Below, in pieces: positions 21,061 to 32,986 of a stretch of 64,000 bases of DNA. The notes below the pieces were generated by a model, which was given only the letters and a program-made list of their open reading frames with translations, was not told the origin of the DNA and did no database searches. The stretch is from Microcyclospora pomicola (Eukaryota > Ascomycota > Dothideomycetes > Capnodiales): the NCBI GenBank assembly GCA_002786065.1, contig NHNY01000019.1:62001-126000 (forward strand), read 5' to 3'. Every line of letters starts with the position of its first letter. Position 1 is the first letter of the stretch. Position numbers and translations under genes: made by a program.

Positions 21061-24000
21061 CAACCTTTATGCCAGCGTATTGCGATTGTCTAGCGACCAG
21101 TATCAAGAGCCAATATATATGTGTTGTTGACACTTCAATATTATGCCGGTGGACTTCAGATCTACGCTCTGCAAGGGGGCACAATATAGCTCGACGCCAG
21201 GTGGCAGCGTTGTTCCTGCTGGTTCCTGGGGGCTGGGCATACGCCAGAGTCACAGACTTACCTGGCATGCGAGAGCGTCTGAAGCCGCTGGAGAGCACGA
21301 GACCTATAGATCTTTCCGAGGTCAATGCAGGACACCACGATCGTTGCTTCTGAGTATCGAGGTATAGGATCCTGGCCGCACAAGCGACACAGGCGCTCGC
21401 TGCAAGTTTCGTGCTCGACTCTAAAGCTCCTGCACCTGGTGCGGTGAACAGATGTGGAAAGAGCAGACCATGAGCGACGGAATCAATGAAGCAGAAAAGC
21501 CGAGAGGTCAGAATGCACAAAGCAAAGGATCACACCATTGCAAGGCTTCGCACGTAACACGACACCCCGTTTCATGTGTGCGTTTCACGAACTCGACGGT
21601 CCACCTTCGACGTGAAGCCATCATCGATCAAGTCTCGCAGCCGATCGCGATGCGACACAGCCGACGTGAGTCTGTTCCAGAGACCAGTAGCATGGAGATA
21701 CTTCGCTTGGCGGAGAAACGAATTGAGTCGTCTGATCCTTGGTTCAAACATATCACGATGCTTGCAGGTTTTCTCGACAAGGATGTCCTGACGCGGTACG
21801 ACGAATGCCTGAAGACCAGATGACACAACGGAGGAGTGAAACTAGAGTTATGCCTGGCGGACCGATAGACATATCGGACCGAGGACGATGAGGGCCAAAA
21901 GCAAGCGAAGGCCGTAAAAGAGCGTCAGCAGACCGTGCAAATTTCGTGGCGGGCATTCGATCTGCAGGTGTAGTGCGCAGCGTCCGCGGTGGTCCGAGAA
22001 GGAATGAAAGCCGGCTCTTTTGTTGGGCTGGCGCCATGGGTAGCGACTCGCGAGGGGTCGGAGAAGAGGTATATCTAGTGCATGATGATGATCTGAAGCT
22101 CGTAATCGCTTGGTGCTATCGCTCGTTCCTGCTGGAGGTAGTTACCTTCCAAGAAGCGGTGGGTGACCCTGGCAAAAGTGGATCAATATGACAGATCATC
22201 GAGGAATGGTGGCCAAGGGAAGCAGACTGCTGATTGCTGACTGCTTTGCGTGGCGGCTTGCATGCTCCACCGTTTCGGCGGATCTGGGCATAATGAAACA
22301 GCTTTGAATTGGAAGGTCGCGAGACGGGAACGCGACTATTGGATGTATCGTCGGGCCTTGCTCATATTTGCTGGGACTGTCTATGGACGCAGGTGGCCAA
22401 AAAGTAACAGGGCCGGGCTGGAAAGCGGATCTGCTTGGCGGCAATGTTGCTCGGATGCATGCCATCGGCAAAGACATCCACCACTTCCTTCACGATCGAA
22501 AAATATGCTGGGTATAGCTCGACGGATGCAGTCATCCCGTGGCGGCGTACAAGGAGTAACGGTTGCGACGAAGGCTAGAAAGTCTCGATGGTTGCTTACA
22601 ATGATACTAATCAGTGATGGGGCACGTCTACGTATGGCTACCCAGTAGCTGATGCATCATCGTGTCCTGGTCCCGTTGCGCATCCCTGCAGTGGCAGGCA
22701 AGGCCATGATCGGACGGGAGAGGAGACGTATGAGCGTGAATTCGGGAAGGCGTCCATCATGGGCACTGCAGCCGGTAATAATAGACCTACTCATGCATGT
22801 TTACGGCGTTTGCACGACGAATAATCGTTCACGGAGACGTACGAGACCATGCTTCGATGCAAGCCAGCGCTAGGCTCAAGCAAAGGTCCGTCGACGCTGC
22901 CAGAATTGCTGATCGTCAGTCGCACGCCACCCCGACTGCAGTCATCCTGCACAGATGAGAGGAGGCCAACGCCCTTGTGGACGCGGGTACTTAGTTGTGC
23001 TCGCATATACATGATGGTCCAGCGGTGTTTTGTGATAAAGGAAAAAAAGGAACGGCTTGGTGCGTCTAGAACCGAGATTGCAAGACAGAGATGCTGTTGC
23101 CATCCGTTATGACGAGACGATTGTCCGCACTACTGTACCGTGTACGGCGTACGATACACGACAGTCAGGACCATGATAAGCTTTCCTGCATGTTGCTAGT
23201 CTACCACTTTGATCGTGACCGCGAAGATGGCGAGCACGGTGAGGAATGGACGCCTGCGTCGAAGTATAAAAGTCATGGTGAGTGCATCATAGCGGCATGC
23301 CCAGATCCTTCTGAGCAATACTGGACGAGCCATGGCACAAATCGATGAGATGTATCATGTACAGTAGCATCATCAGAATTGATGGATCGCGGCAGAGATG
23401 TAATGAGAGGCTCCACGCGATAAGTTCCACACGAATCAAAGCCAAGCGAGCCCAGGCCAGACGTGCCGCTCTACTGGATGCTGCATGGTCGAGGTTGCGC
23501 CGTCCCTGGGGACTGCGCGTTGCGTCGCGGGCGCCATGGCGCCGACGCGCATGGTCGAATGAGCGGGACCTGGGGGATATCTGCAATGGACCGATTGGCT
23601 TGATTCTTCAGTGTTCAGCTCGACGTCTAGTGGTGGGCGTCACTGAATATTGTCTGTACGAAGCTCGGCTGAACGACATTACGAGTCTGCTGCATCGGAT
23701 CTTGCTAGAGGTGAGTTTTCTCGCAAGGATGCCGTGTGCTTCTGGCCAACGGGCGAGCAAAGTCAAGATCACAATCTATCATCAGGATCATCATGGATCG
23801 TCTGCGCTTGGGGACCTTGTGCAGCCGAGTATCCGGCGAGCGACGGCCAACAAGTCCGAGAAGTGGGCTATACGATGGAGCTCGCAGGATTGACAATTGC
23901 GCAGCCACATATGGTCCTGTTAGCTGAACGATGGCAATCGTATACATTTTCGGCCAGCTGAATGTTCATTTCCCCCAAAGAAGTGTATGCCGCAAGTGAT

Positions 24001-27000
24001 ATCACAGCACGAGAGAAAGATCGTCGCCAAGCATTGCAACGTCGCCACCGGCATCACACGTGTCGCAAAAGGACAGAGCTCCGGAATGGACTGCGTGGTC
24101 TCGAGTCATCTTGGTGGCTGAATCCGCCAATAAGCTGAGTAGGCTGCAGGGTGGTCAGAATGTGGTAAGAGTGTGCCAGCCGTACCGAGCAAGAAGCAAT
24201 GGAAATCCTGGGTGAAGTCTCGCGTACCCGAAGCGGAGAAGTTACGAGGCGCATGACGGTGATGAAGCGTGGCAGTTGGTGGTGGGGTGGTCCGCGGCGA
24301 GATACTTGAAGCTCATCCTCCTGCTGGCGGACGCGGCTCTAACCGGAAGTGCTTGCAGGAGATGCCGAGCTAAGTTAGCTCCCACTCTAAGATGGGCCAT
24401 ATCCACCGCAGGCTCGAAGCAGGAATATTACATACTGTATCTATGGAGATCCAGGCTCGCAATCTCCTTGGTAGATCTTGACGTGGCTCCTCACCGACCA
24501 GGGGAAGCGCAATTATCGTTCAGGATGTTGTAGCGCGGACGACAGGATGCTTGAAGGCTGATGTCCACACTGATCCTTGGCATCCGCCTTGAATCCCGAC
24601 TCATCGCGTCTCGCATTGCTGTAGCACCTCATCACCAGGCGCCGTTCATGGAGCGATGGGGCCAGGTCACATGTGCTGTGCTGTAGCGGATGCGGCGTGA
24701 AGGAACGCTGTACAGTACCGCCCTACTACCATACCGGACTAATGTATGCCCCGGAGGTGCCACTGAAAGCTATCGCGTCGCATTGCACATCTGCAGCATA
24801 CGTCTGAGCTGACTGGATGATCTGGGCGAACTATGTGCACCGGCCGTGACGAGTAAGTCCAGAATTCCAGGAGGTCGATCCGGCTGTCACACAGACCATG
24901 GCTCACCCTGAGTCTGCGACCAACGAAAGGAACGGGATGCAATAGTTGATGAGGCTTGGACGCGGAGTTTCTTGAGAACACGCGGCTGCAACGCTGGTCT
25001 CGCACCATCATATTGTGATTTGCGTTTCGTGTCACCGGAAGATGCACACGTTTTGGCACCAGTTTGGCCGTGTTAGCACGACACAGGCGACATTATTCGT
25101 GTGCCGCAGCCCGCATGGACCTCGACTGCAAGTATACCTTGCTTCTGCCTTTGCTGAGACATGGCGCCACCAGCCGTCGTGGGGGGGGGATCCTCAAAAG
25201 CGAGCTTACACTAATGGAAAGGCCGAAGCTGAGGAGAGCGACGTGGAAAGGCGGTCACTGCATGAGCTTGCCGATGATGAAACCGCACACGCACATCGGC
25301 CCACGAAGCTTGCCTGTCCTGTCCAGCCATAGTACTGTATTGTATGCTAAGATTGGTGTTTTTCTGCCCTGCGAGGTCGGCAATGCACGCTGATTTTCCC
25401 AGTTCTGGCGCGCGACACGGAAGCAGCGGCGCCCTCGCATGGCGACGTGTGAACGTCTTATCGATTTTATACCATGTCGTTCCCGTAGCGACACGGCCAT
25501 CTGCACAACCCTGCAGCATCAGATGGTGGCGATGTGTGGGAAAACCTCGTTAGCATGCCAGGCGCCAGGATCACACTTGGATTGTTGCGGATCGTCTACG
25601 GAATAATCTCATTCGGACACTGCATCGTCGTTGCGTGATTATGTAACAGTACACATGTTAGACATGGCCCAACCACAGGGTAGACATCAAGTGAGTGGCC
25701 CGTATGGTTCAGCGTATCGTATGAGGATCACAGGCTGTGCACCATCAACCAACGCTCCTGACCATTCCTTCGGCAATGCAGGCCACGGTCTTAGCGGGTG
25801 GTCTGCCTCGGCGGCGGTAGAGTTTGGCCTGAAACCTCGTCAAGAGTCAAGATCCTTGACGATTGCTGGTGGCGTCGTCGAGATCGATACAGGATGCCAC
25901 GGACGGCACGTCGTAGCCGTCCATGCACAAGAAGTAGAAACGGTCGCAGGCTCACGCTGGATTTGATGAGCCTATGGGCGATGAGAGAAGCGTGTTAACG
26001 CCTCGTCAACGATGACCCACACGGAGAAGGGCGGGAGAAACCATCGTAAAACTGGCAATAGACAGAAGCACGATGGTACCGAATCGATGTAGCCACTTGC
26101 AGGATTGCGCGTGACTAATAAGGAGAGTGTGGGAAGCGAATTGTGGGGATACGCGTGCATACGGCTCACAGGCTACAGCACTGTGGACAAGTATTATCGA
26201 TGCATACATCATACATGTATGTCCGTTCAGGGTCGCCCAGCATGATATTATGCTCGCGTAGCAACACTGTTGCACCCCGACCATTCCGAGGCAGTCGAAC
26301 GAACCTTGATGCATTCATCATCGATACCGTCCGCAAAATTGACGATCCTCAGCTGTTCGAACGGTTGGTGGCACGTCGATATGTGACCAAGGCTTGGAGC
26401 CAAAGTCTGTCATATAGCACCTGCATTAATCAGCCAGCACGATTCCGGCCAAATATGCGACCATGAAATGTCTCCTGCGCTCCTAAGGGCAGATCCAGGG
26501 TTCTTGACCAATGGGGCTGGATAAGCTCCGTTATGGTCACTGGATCGACTTTGCGGTCGCCGGTCGCAGATGAGCTTCCGGGCGAGAATGACAGCACCCG
26601 TGATTGGCAGAACGTTCAGAGTTTGACCGTTCAGGCTGGACATGATACAAGCGCCAGGAGTCCACACTCGCCACACCAAGTGACCTGGATCTGGACCGGA
26701 TACGGGACCTGGTACAGTAGTACAAGACAGGCCAGGACAGGCCAGCCAGGTGGGCAAACAGAAGGAAATGCTGTCGTCGTTACGTGTGGACCCAGGCGCT
26801 AGACGGGCGGCACTCTTGGAAAGGCTGTTGGGGCCGACTTTCGCAGGCATGGCAGACCTCATGGGACTACAGCACGCGCTTGGACATTCCTACTCGTACT
26901 CCTGAGTCCTGACGCGATGTCTTCGGGACGATGAGTTGATGTTGTGATGTGGGATCGATGCACATACCCATATCTCATGTATGTGTGCGTACGCTGACAC

Positions 27001-27880
27001 GTACTACCCACCCAGTCACCAGTACCAGCCTGTTCACTCGCACATATGTACCGATATACCACTATATGCTACACATCGCCAACAGCATGCCTGCGACAGT
27101 GCTACATACGACACCCTATCCGCACCTCCCAACTGCACACCCGAGACAGCGGCATACAATCCACCACTCACACCAACGGCCATCTGACCAGTACCCCTGC
27201 ACCAAGTCTCAGATCCTATCCGATGCCTTGGCAGACTACTGGCGCATAAACGGGACCTTGAGAAGGTTGACCAGCGAGGGGCTAGCGAGTGCATAGCCTG
27301 TGTGATGCGTAAGGTATGTATGTGTGTGTGTGGATGCTGCTCGGCGGTGGCCAGCTCGGACCGTAATATCCCTGAGAGCCGGTCGCCCAGCTGAAGGCGT
27401 CTTGTCGTCCACCCCATCCATGCTCAAGGTACCGGCAAGGCAATTAGTGCGTTGTGTTCCTGTCATCTTGGGAAAAGTGGACACCTGAGACTACAGAGCA
27501 CTGATTTTAGTAAGGATCACACATCACTAACCGCAGCCATGGAGAGGCACGACGACGCACGACGTTATGTAGCCGTTGTCCGTCGTGACTGGTGACCGCT
27601 AATCGACTGCTAATCGACTAGGCCGTGGACGTGATGATTGAGTCTGTTCGGCTGCGGATGCTATCGCTGCTACTGTATTATTTACATACGACCTCCTGCA
27701 AGCACTAGCTACATACCGCACCTTAGCTAGGTTTGACCAGGTCGCCCTCTACCACACTCGCGACGCTGTCATCATCCGCCCAGACTTCTGATTGAGATCA
27801 TCCGACGGCGACGGCGGGCGGCCCAGCCAGAGAGGTCCCAATCATCACGCGTACAGTTGATACCTTACAGGTCTGCCCCG
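21061..27880. other. Gene-poor region, about 6.8 kb
   Basis: I found no frame with coding character on either strand. The many short open frames are rich in Arg, Ser, Cys and His and have no domain or sensible splice chain. There is no sign of a transposon (no terminal repeats or polymerase motifs) and no obvious loss of CpG, so heavy repeat-induced mutation looks unlikely. Minor features are a TATAAAAG at 23265-23272, an exact 11-bp tandem repeat at 27598-27619 (GCTAATCGACT twice) and a GT microsatellite at about 27313-27331. It ends at the pyrimidine-rich leader of the cyclin gene and may hold distant regulatory DNA or non-coding transcripts. Confidence 0.5.
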
Positions 27881-28816
27881 TCACTAACCTAACGTACCGC
27901 TTCCCGATCCGGGCAAAATCGACCCCAGCCACCACTTCGTGATTTGCTTGTGCGCGTGCTTATGCTTTGACTTCGCTTTACTTTGCTGCGCTCGTTCCTC
28001 TCCCTTCTCGCTCGACTCGTGTCTTGCTTTGCTTTGCTTGGGCTTGCCCGTTCGGAGGCGCCATGGATCCTCGCTCGCCTTGCTCCACGCCAACCACTAA
28101 CCTTGTCAAACCCCATCGCCATCCACATCATCCGTCGTGAGGTAGCCGCTTGTTGTCCCCCTTCCCCTCCAGCCCAAGCAAGTCCCGTCTGGCCCCATGC
28201 CATCCTGGCCTGCGCCCTGGACCACCACTCCCGACGACCGTGATCTGAAGCCGAACTCCCCTCCGCGCTCTTGCTTTGCACCAGCATCGCCTCGCCTCGC
28301 CTGCGATCTAATCAGGTCCGATCAGCAGCGTCAGTGCGGTGTAGTCACGGTATCCTCTCCGCGCCCGCACATGCCATTCATCTGCAACGGGCCCTTGCGT
28401 AAGGCAAACCACCTCCGCGCTCTCATTATTGACTGCTTCACCTCCATCATCATCACCCTGCCTGGCTATACACTGCCCCGGCTACTACTGCTGCTGGTGC
28501 TCCTGCTAGCGGTTTGTTTCCACACGGACAGGCGCCGTGCCTCTGTTCCACCTTCTGACTGCTTTCCTTCATTGGTTCTTGTCCTCACTTCCATCATCAA
28601 CCACCCTTTCGCTTTCCACCTTCCCCCATACCTGCCCTCATTCTCCTTCTTTCTTCACGACAACTGCCTCCCTCCCCAGCATCGTGCTCTCCTCTCATCA
28701 CCCCGAGCAGGAACCACCTCATCGACCCTGCCGTCCATGAGGTGTCACTACTGCTGCTGTTGCTCTCCTTCCGACTCCGCCAACTTGATATCAACCTCCA
28801 CCAACATCTCACCCTC
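27881..28816 (+). promoter_or_regulatory. Pyrimidine-rich leader upstream of the cyclin gene
   Basis: The plus strand becomes strongly C/T-rich, most clearly at about 28560-28740 (runs such as CTTCCCCCATACCTGCCC). Long CT-rich tracts are common in 5' leaders of highly controlled fungal genes, so transcription may start well upstream of the ATG at 28817. An ATG frame of 207 codons (28197-28820) ends in a TGA that overlaps that start codon. Whether this leader is transcribed cannot be seen from sequence. Confidence 0.45.
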
Positions 28817-30721
28817 ATGACGAGCATCCAACTATCACAGATGTCTGTCCACCACGCCGTCCAATTTCGAGACCCCTTCGCCTCGACCTCTCTCCCCGAC
28901 AATCAACCACAATCGAGCTGGATCTCCAATCCCCGCCCCACTCGCTCGGCCCAGGCTCTCACCCCTCCCCCCGAGATGCAACAAGAACACCGGTATCAAT
29001 ACGGCGATCGAGCACCTGGCTGTCAATCCTACAAGACACAGCTCGCTCCCTATCTCCCGCAAGAGGTATCGAATGCGGAGTTTGGACGACAAGTAGTCAG
29101 TCGACCTGTTTCACCTGTGAGGCAGCCGGTGTTTGAGGAATCACAGTCTCGGAGAGGATCACAAGCGAGTAGCATTGCCCTGTCTTTTCAGATCCCGAGA
29201 GCCGTGAATGACAGTGGGGGAAGTCTGTCTGAGCTTGCAGCAGAGGTAGGCTTTCATGAGATGGTATGAGGTATGGTGAGGGTGGGATGTGCTGACGCTT
29301 CTACCTTTCAGATCACATGTTTGTTCTGGTTTGAATCTGCGGATCTCTTGAAACTCGTCGAGGATTCTTCATTACCGGTCCATCCGCCGAGACAGCTCAT
29401 TCCGGACGCTAGACCAACCACTGGATTCCGGAAATGGGTCACCACCATCCTCTCCACAACACTTGTAGCACAAAACGTGGTGCTCTTGGCACTACTGTTT
29501 GTGTATCGATTGAAGAAACTCAATCCAATGGTCAAGGGCAAGGCAGGCAGCGAGTACCGACTGCTGACCGTGGCTCTCATGCTGGGCAACAAATTTCTCG
29601 ATGACAATACCTACACCAACAAAACCTGGGCTGAAGTTTCCGGTATCAACGTCGGTGAGGTGCACATCATGGAGGTGGAATTCCTCAGCAACATGAAATA
29701 CTGCCTCTTCACTTCGGCTGAGGATTGGACACAATGGCAATCGCTGTTGGGTCGCTTCGCTTCGTTCTTCGAGCGTGCGTCGAAACCACACCACCCGGCT
29801 CCGATCCTGCCACCCGCTTCATCCCTGCATTTAACTATGCCTTTACCGTCACCGCCGTCCTCCAACCAGGCTTCGCCGCCGTACAGTATGGACAATCGGC
29901 ACGCCATAAGCACTCCAGCTTCTTTGGGTCCCACTCCCGCCCCCTCGCCACTGAACAGTATCCCGACATCTGCAAATGTACAACCCTCTCAGATCTCCCG
30001 TAAGAGGGCTGCTGAAGATCACATCACCGAACCGTCCTCGAAGAGGGTGGCTGGTGTGGACTACACTTCTCCGCACCGACCGTCAACTTATTCGGCTTCA
30101 GCATTGCCAGTCCCGGTAGTGTCCCGGCTCACTCTACCAAGCTTGTCGATCCCTACAAGCTCAGCACCTCCAGGACACTACCCACCCTCAGCCAGCCAGG
30201 GTCAACAGCTGGCCCCAATGAGTACATCAGGACGTCCAATGAGCACGGTCTATCCGAGTGCTTCTTCACAAGGTCCAGCACCGATTATCACGCCTACCGT
30301 GGGCATGCATACGAGAGTGAGATCGAGAGATTCGCCGAAGCAACCAAGTCCTTTCCCAATGTCCGCGGGAAATTCTCCTGGGGGAACCATGCCTATTTCC
30401 GCCACTCGTCTACACCCGGCGACTCAGATCTCTCCCAACTTCTTCTTGCATCAGCGAAACTCACCATACCGACCAGTTCGAAACGTCTCGACTCTGCTGT
30501 ATCCGCCACCGTCGGGCGCGCTCCACCATCGCCCGCAGAACGTGGAGCACAATCAAATGGCGTATCAGCAGCTCGGCAAGCCCATTCAAGAACAACACAA
30601 CGGACGACTTCCGTATGTTGCGCAGAATGTCTGGCTGGACCATAACGGTACGCAGGCCATGACTCCCGTCCACCAGTGGCCCGGCTTCAGCCAAAAGACG
30701 CCCTTACCACATCCGTACTAG
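28817..30721 (+). CDS. PCL/CLG1-type cyclin (Pho85-like kinase partner)
   Basis: The model is join(28817..29245,29312..30721), 612 aa, with one 66-nt intron (GTAGGC donor, CTGAC branch, TTTCAG acceptor). The cyclin fold lies at about 170-295: FRKWVTTILSTTLVAQNVVLLAL, KGKAGSEYRLLTVALMLGNKFLDDNTYTN and WAEVSGINVGEVHIMEVEFL are the hallmarks of fungal Pho80/PCL-family cyclins, closest in my judgement to CLG1-like members that pair with Pho85. The flanks are Pro/Ser/Gln-rich and disordered. These cyclins act in cell-cycle, morphogenesis and nutrient signalling. The start is either ATG 28817 or ATG 28841; the first is used. The very long upstream tract suggests elaborate transcriptional or translational control. 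Confidence 0.88.
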
Positions 30722-31850
30722 CGCAGGGCTGACCATCCCGACTTCGATCACAATCATCTCACGATCGCTCGTGGATTGCTCTGATATTTTAACGACCTCT
30801 GACTTATTTGCTGCGTTCAAGCAATTCTGCATGACTCCCGAACGGCGCTTCGGGTGGTTGTTTGTTTCTGACTGGGTGGACAAAGAAATGCATCCATGCA
30901 AAGCGAAGCATTGATCGGCATTTTCCCACAAGGCGTTTGTGTTTCCACATGACAGGCACATCTTTGATTCGTATTCCTGCTTGCTCGGAGAGTGGGCGGA
31001 ACGTTGCATGATGATTATAGGACAGAGGAGGAGGAGATTGTGGCAACCTCAGCGAGGCCACTTTCACAGGATTTGCATCGCAAGCGGAGTCATGTCGCGA
31101 CCTATCGATGCTGCTACTGCTGCTTATCATCACCTTGCATCACGCATGGCATGTCTAGACCGATGTACGACTCTACGGATAGCTTTGCTCGATCTATAGA
31201 CCACGTGCATGATGATGTGCGGAATCAAATCTCGAGCTGAGCTCACAATAGAAGACCATCGAATTTCCATTATGATCTCCTTGCCGTTGACATGTCGCTT
31301 CCTGCCGTTGCTTCATAGCACTTTGTCCATACGTATCAGAGAGTTTAGGTAGTCATGTCCCTTGTACTACGAACCCCTTAACATGTTGACATATCACAAA
31401 GTTCGCCCTATAGGTTCATCGTTGAACAGCGTACATGTATAATCCGAACTCGTTCGATCAGCTAGGCAAACAGGACGTCACTGCAGTCCTAGTCGGTGGG
31501 TGTACTGAACATCAACTACTGCGATTGCTTACAGTGTAGCCATGCACGTCTGTCTATCTCTCTAGGTAGGTACCTCTTTTCAACATCAAGAAACGTCGTC
31601 CTTCGGGTTGTAGCATCTGCTCTTCTTTCTCCTGCCTATACTTATATGTGCAGCCTTTAGATAGATGCCAAGTATACGAGAGAGTGGTGTAAGGTAACCT
31701 TGGTCTATTGTACTGGAACTTAGAATGTACGCTCGGTCATGTAAATGTTAGGTATGCGATGTTGTATCAAGGATGCGATGTTGTAGTAAGAATGCGATAG
31801 TATGTGATATTGCACTACCTCATAGGATGTACAGTAGTTGTAATTGGGAC

Positions 31851-31917
31851 TAGAGAGTAGGAGGGGAGGAGGAGGATAGGAGGGAGGAAGGGAGAGAGCA
31901 AGGGGGGAAGGGGGTAG
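31851..31917. repeat. Low-complexity purine tract
   Basis: The plus strand is almost all G and A (GAGGGGAGGAGGAGG and similar), a homopurine-homopyrimidine run able in principle to form triplex DNA. It is simple sequence rather than a mobile element. Confidence 0.8.
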
Positions 31918-32020
31918 ATGGCTGCTGGGTCCTGTGAGTCTTGGAGGAGGGGAGGGAAGGTGGATGGCTGCTGGATCTGGTGATCGGCGGTTGGTCGATG
32001 GTGGTAGGGAAGTAGGTACC

Positions 32021-32059
32021 TTAGGTAGGTAGGCAGGTAGGTAGGCAGGTAGGTAGGTA
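32021..32059. repeat. Imperfect TAGG tetranucleotide microsatellite
   Basis: About nine units of GGTA with two GGCA variants run through this stretch (GGTAGGTAGGCAGGTAGG). Related AGGTAGG/CCTACCT motifs recur in several other intergenic regions of the window. Confidence 0.85.
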
Positions 32060-32986
32060 AATGAATGGAAGGGGGAATTAGGGTTAGAGGATTGGAGGAG
32101 CGGAGAGTAGACGATAGAAGATGGACGATAGAAGATGGAAGAAACAAGGTAAGCAACTTACGTCGAGCCCAAGAAGTACCGCACTTCTGTGCTCTGTACT
32201 ACGGATCAGACATCAAGGACTCAAGCCTCGAGAGTGGAGATCGAATACTGCAGATGCGACGCTCAAGATTGGAAAACCTGCAGGTCTCAGGATAAAGTCG
32301 AAAGAAAGACTTTTGGTAAAGGAGTCGAGAGATGGCTTGGGAGGGAGATCTCTCGTCATGCCATCCCTATCTCTCCTCCTCTCCTCTGCTCTCATTGCGT
32401 ACTGTAGGAAGGATCATGACCTGCGACTCATATCCGCGAGGGCAAGGAATCGTACTTTCCAACGACGAAGGACTCGCTTGGCGGCGGCATCTCGCTACCT
32501 TTTCGGGGATATGCACACAATGTCCGGAGGGAACATCTGTAGACGGCACTACATTCCGTCCATCAACATTTCTGCCCTGATAGATCAACTGACTCACGGT
32601 ACGTCAACGTCTCACCAAGACGAGAGCGCGGGACTCCGCCGTGAGCAGATTTCGCAACGGCAAAACTAACAAAGGGCGAGAAGTACAGTGAGTAAAAGAA
32701 TACAAAAGTGTCTATCTGCAGTGAGCCCCCCCCAAGATCTATCTAGTAACAACACTGCTGGTTGGCCCGCCAGGAATAAGACGGGGGCGGGCGCGGGTTT
32801 GGAGGAGGATGAAGGACGCCGAGGTGGACGTGGTGACATGTTTGGAACGATTCGTTCGTTCGATCGGGGATATAGACAGAGGTAAAGGTGTGCGCGCTGT
32901 TCTTGTCTTGTTGTCGTATGCGTCGGGAGGCGGGTGAACGGAGCGCCTGTGATGCTTGTGTGGTTGCAAACATTACGTGGGCAGAC

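Larger units (their letters stand above)
30722..32986. other. Intergenic region, cyclin 3' / NADH dehydrogenase 3'
   Basis: This is a 2.3 kb convergent region without convincing coding frames. It is A/T-richer around 31260-31820 and contains a purine-rich run on the plus strand (31851-31917), a TAGG/CAGG tetranucleotide tract (32021-32059) and a TTAGGGTTAG string (32078-32087). Confidence 0.5.

Noticed and set aside
21061-27880. Degenerate transposon or repeat-induced-mutation island as explanation of the gap
   Set aside because: No terminal repeats, polymerase or transposase motifs, and base composition is balanced with CpG still common.
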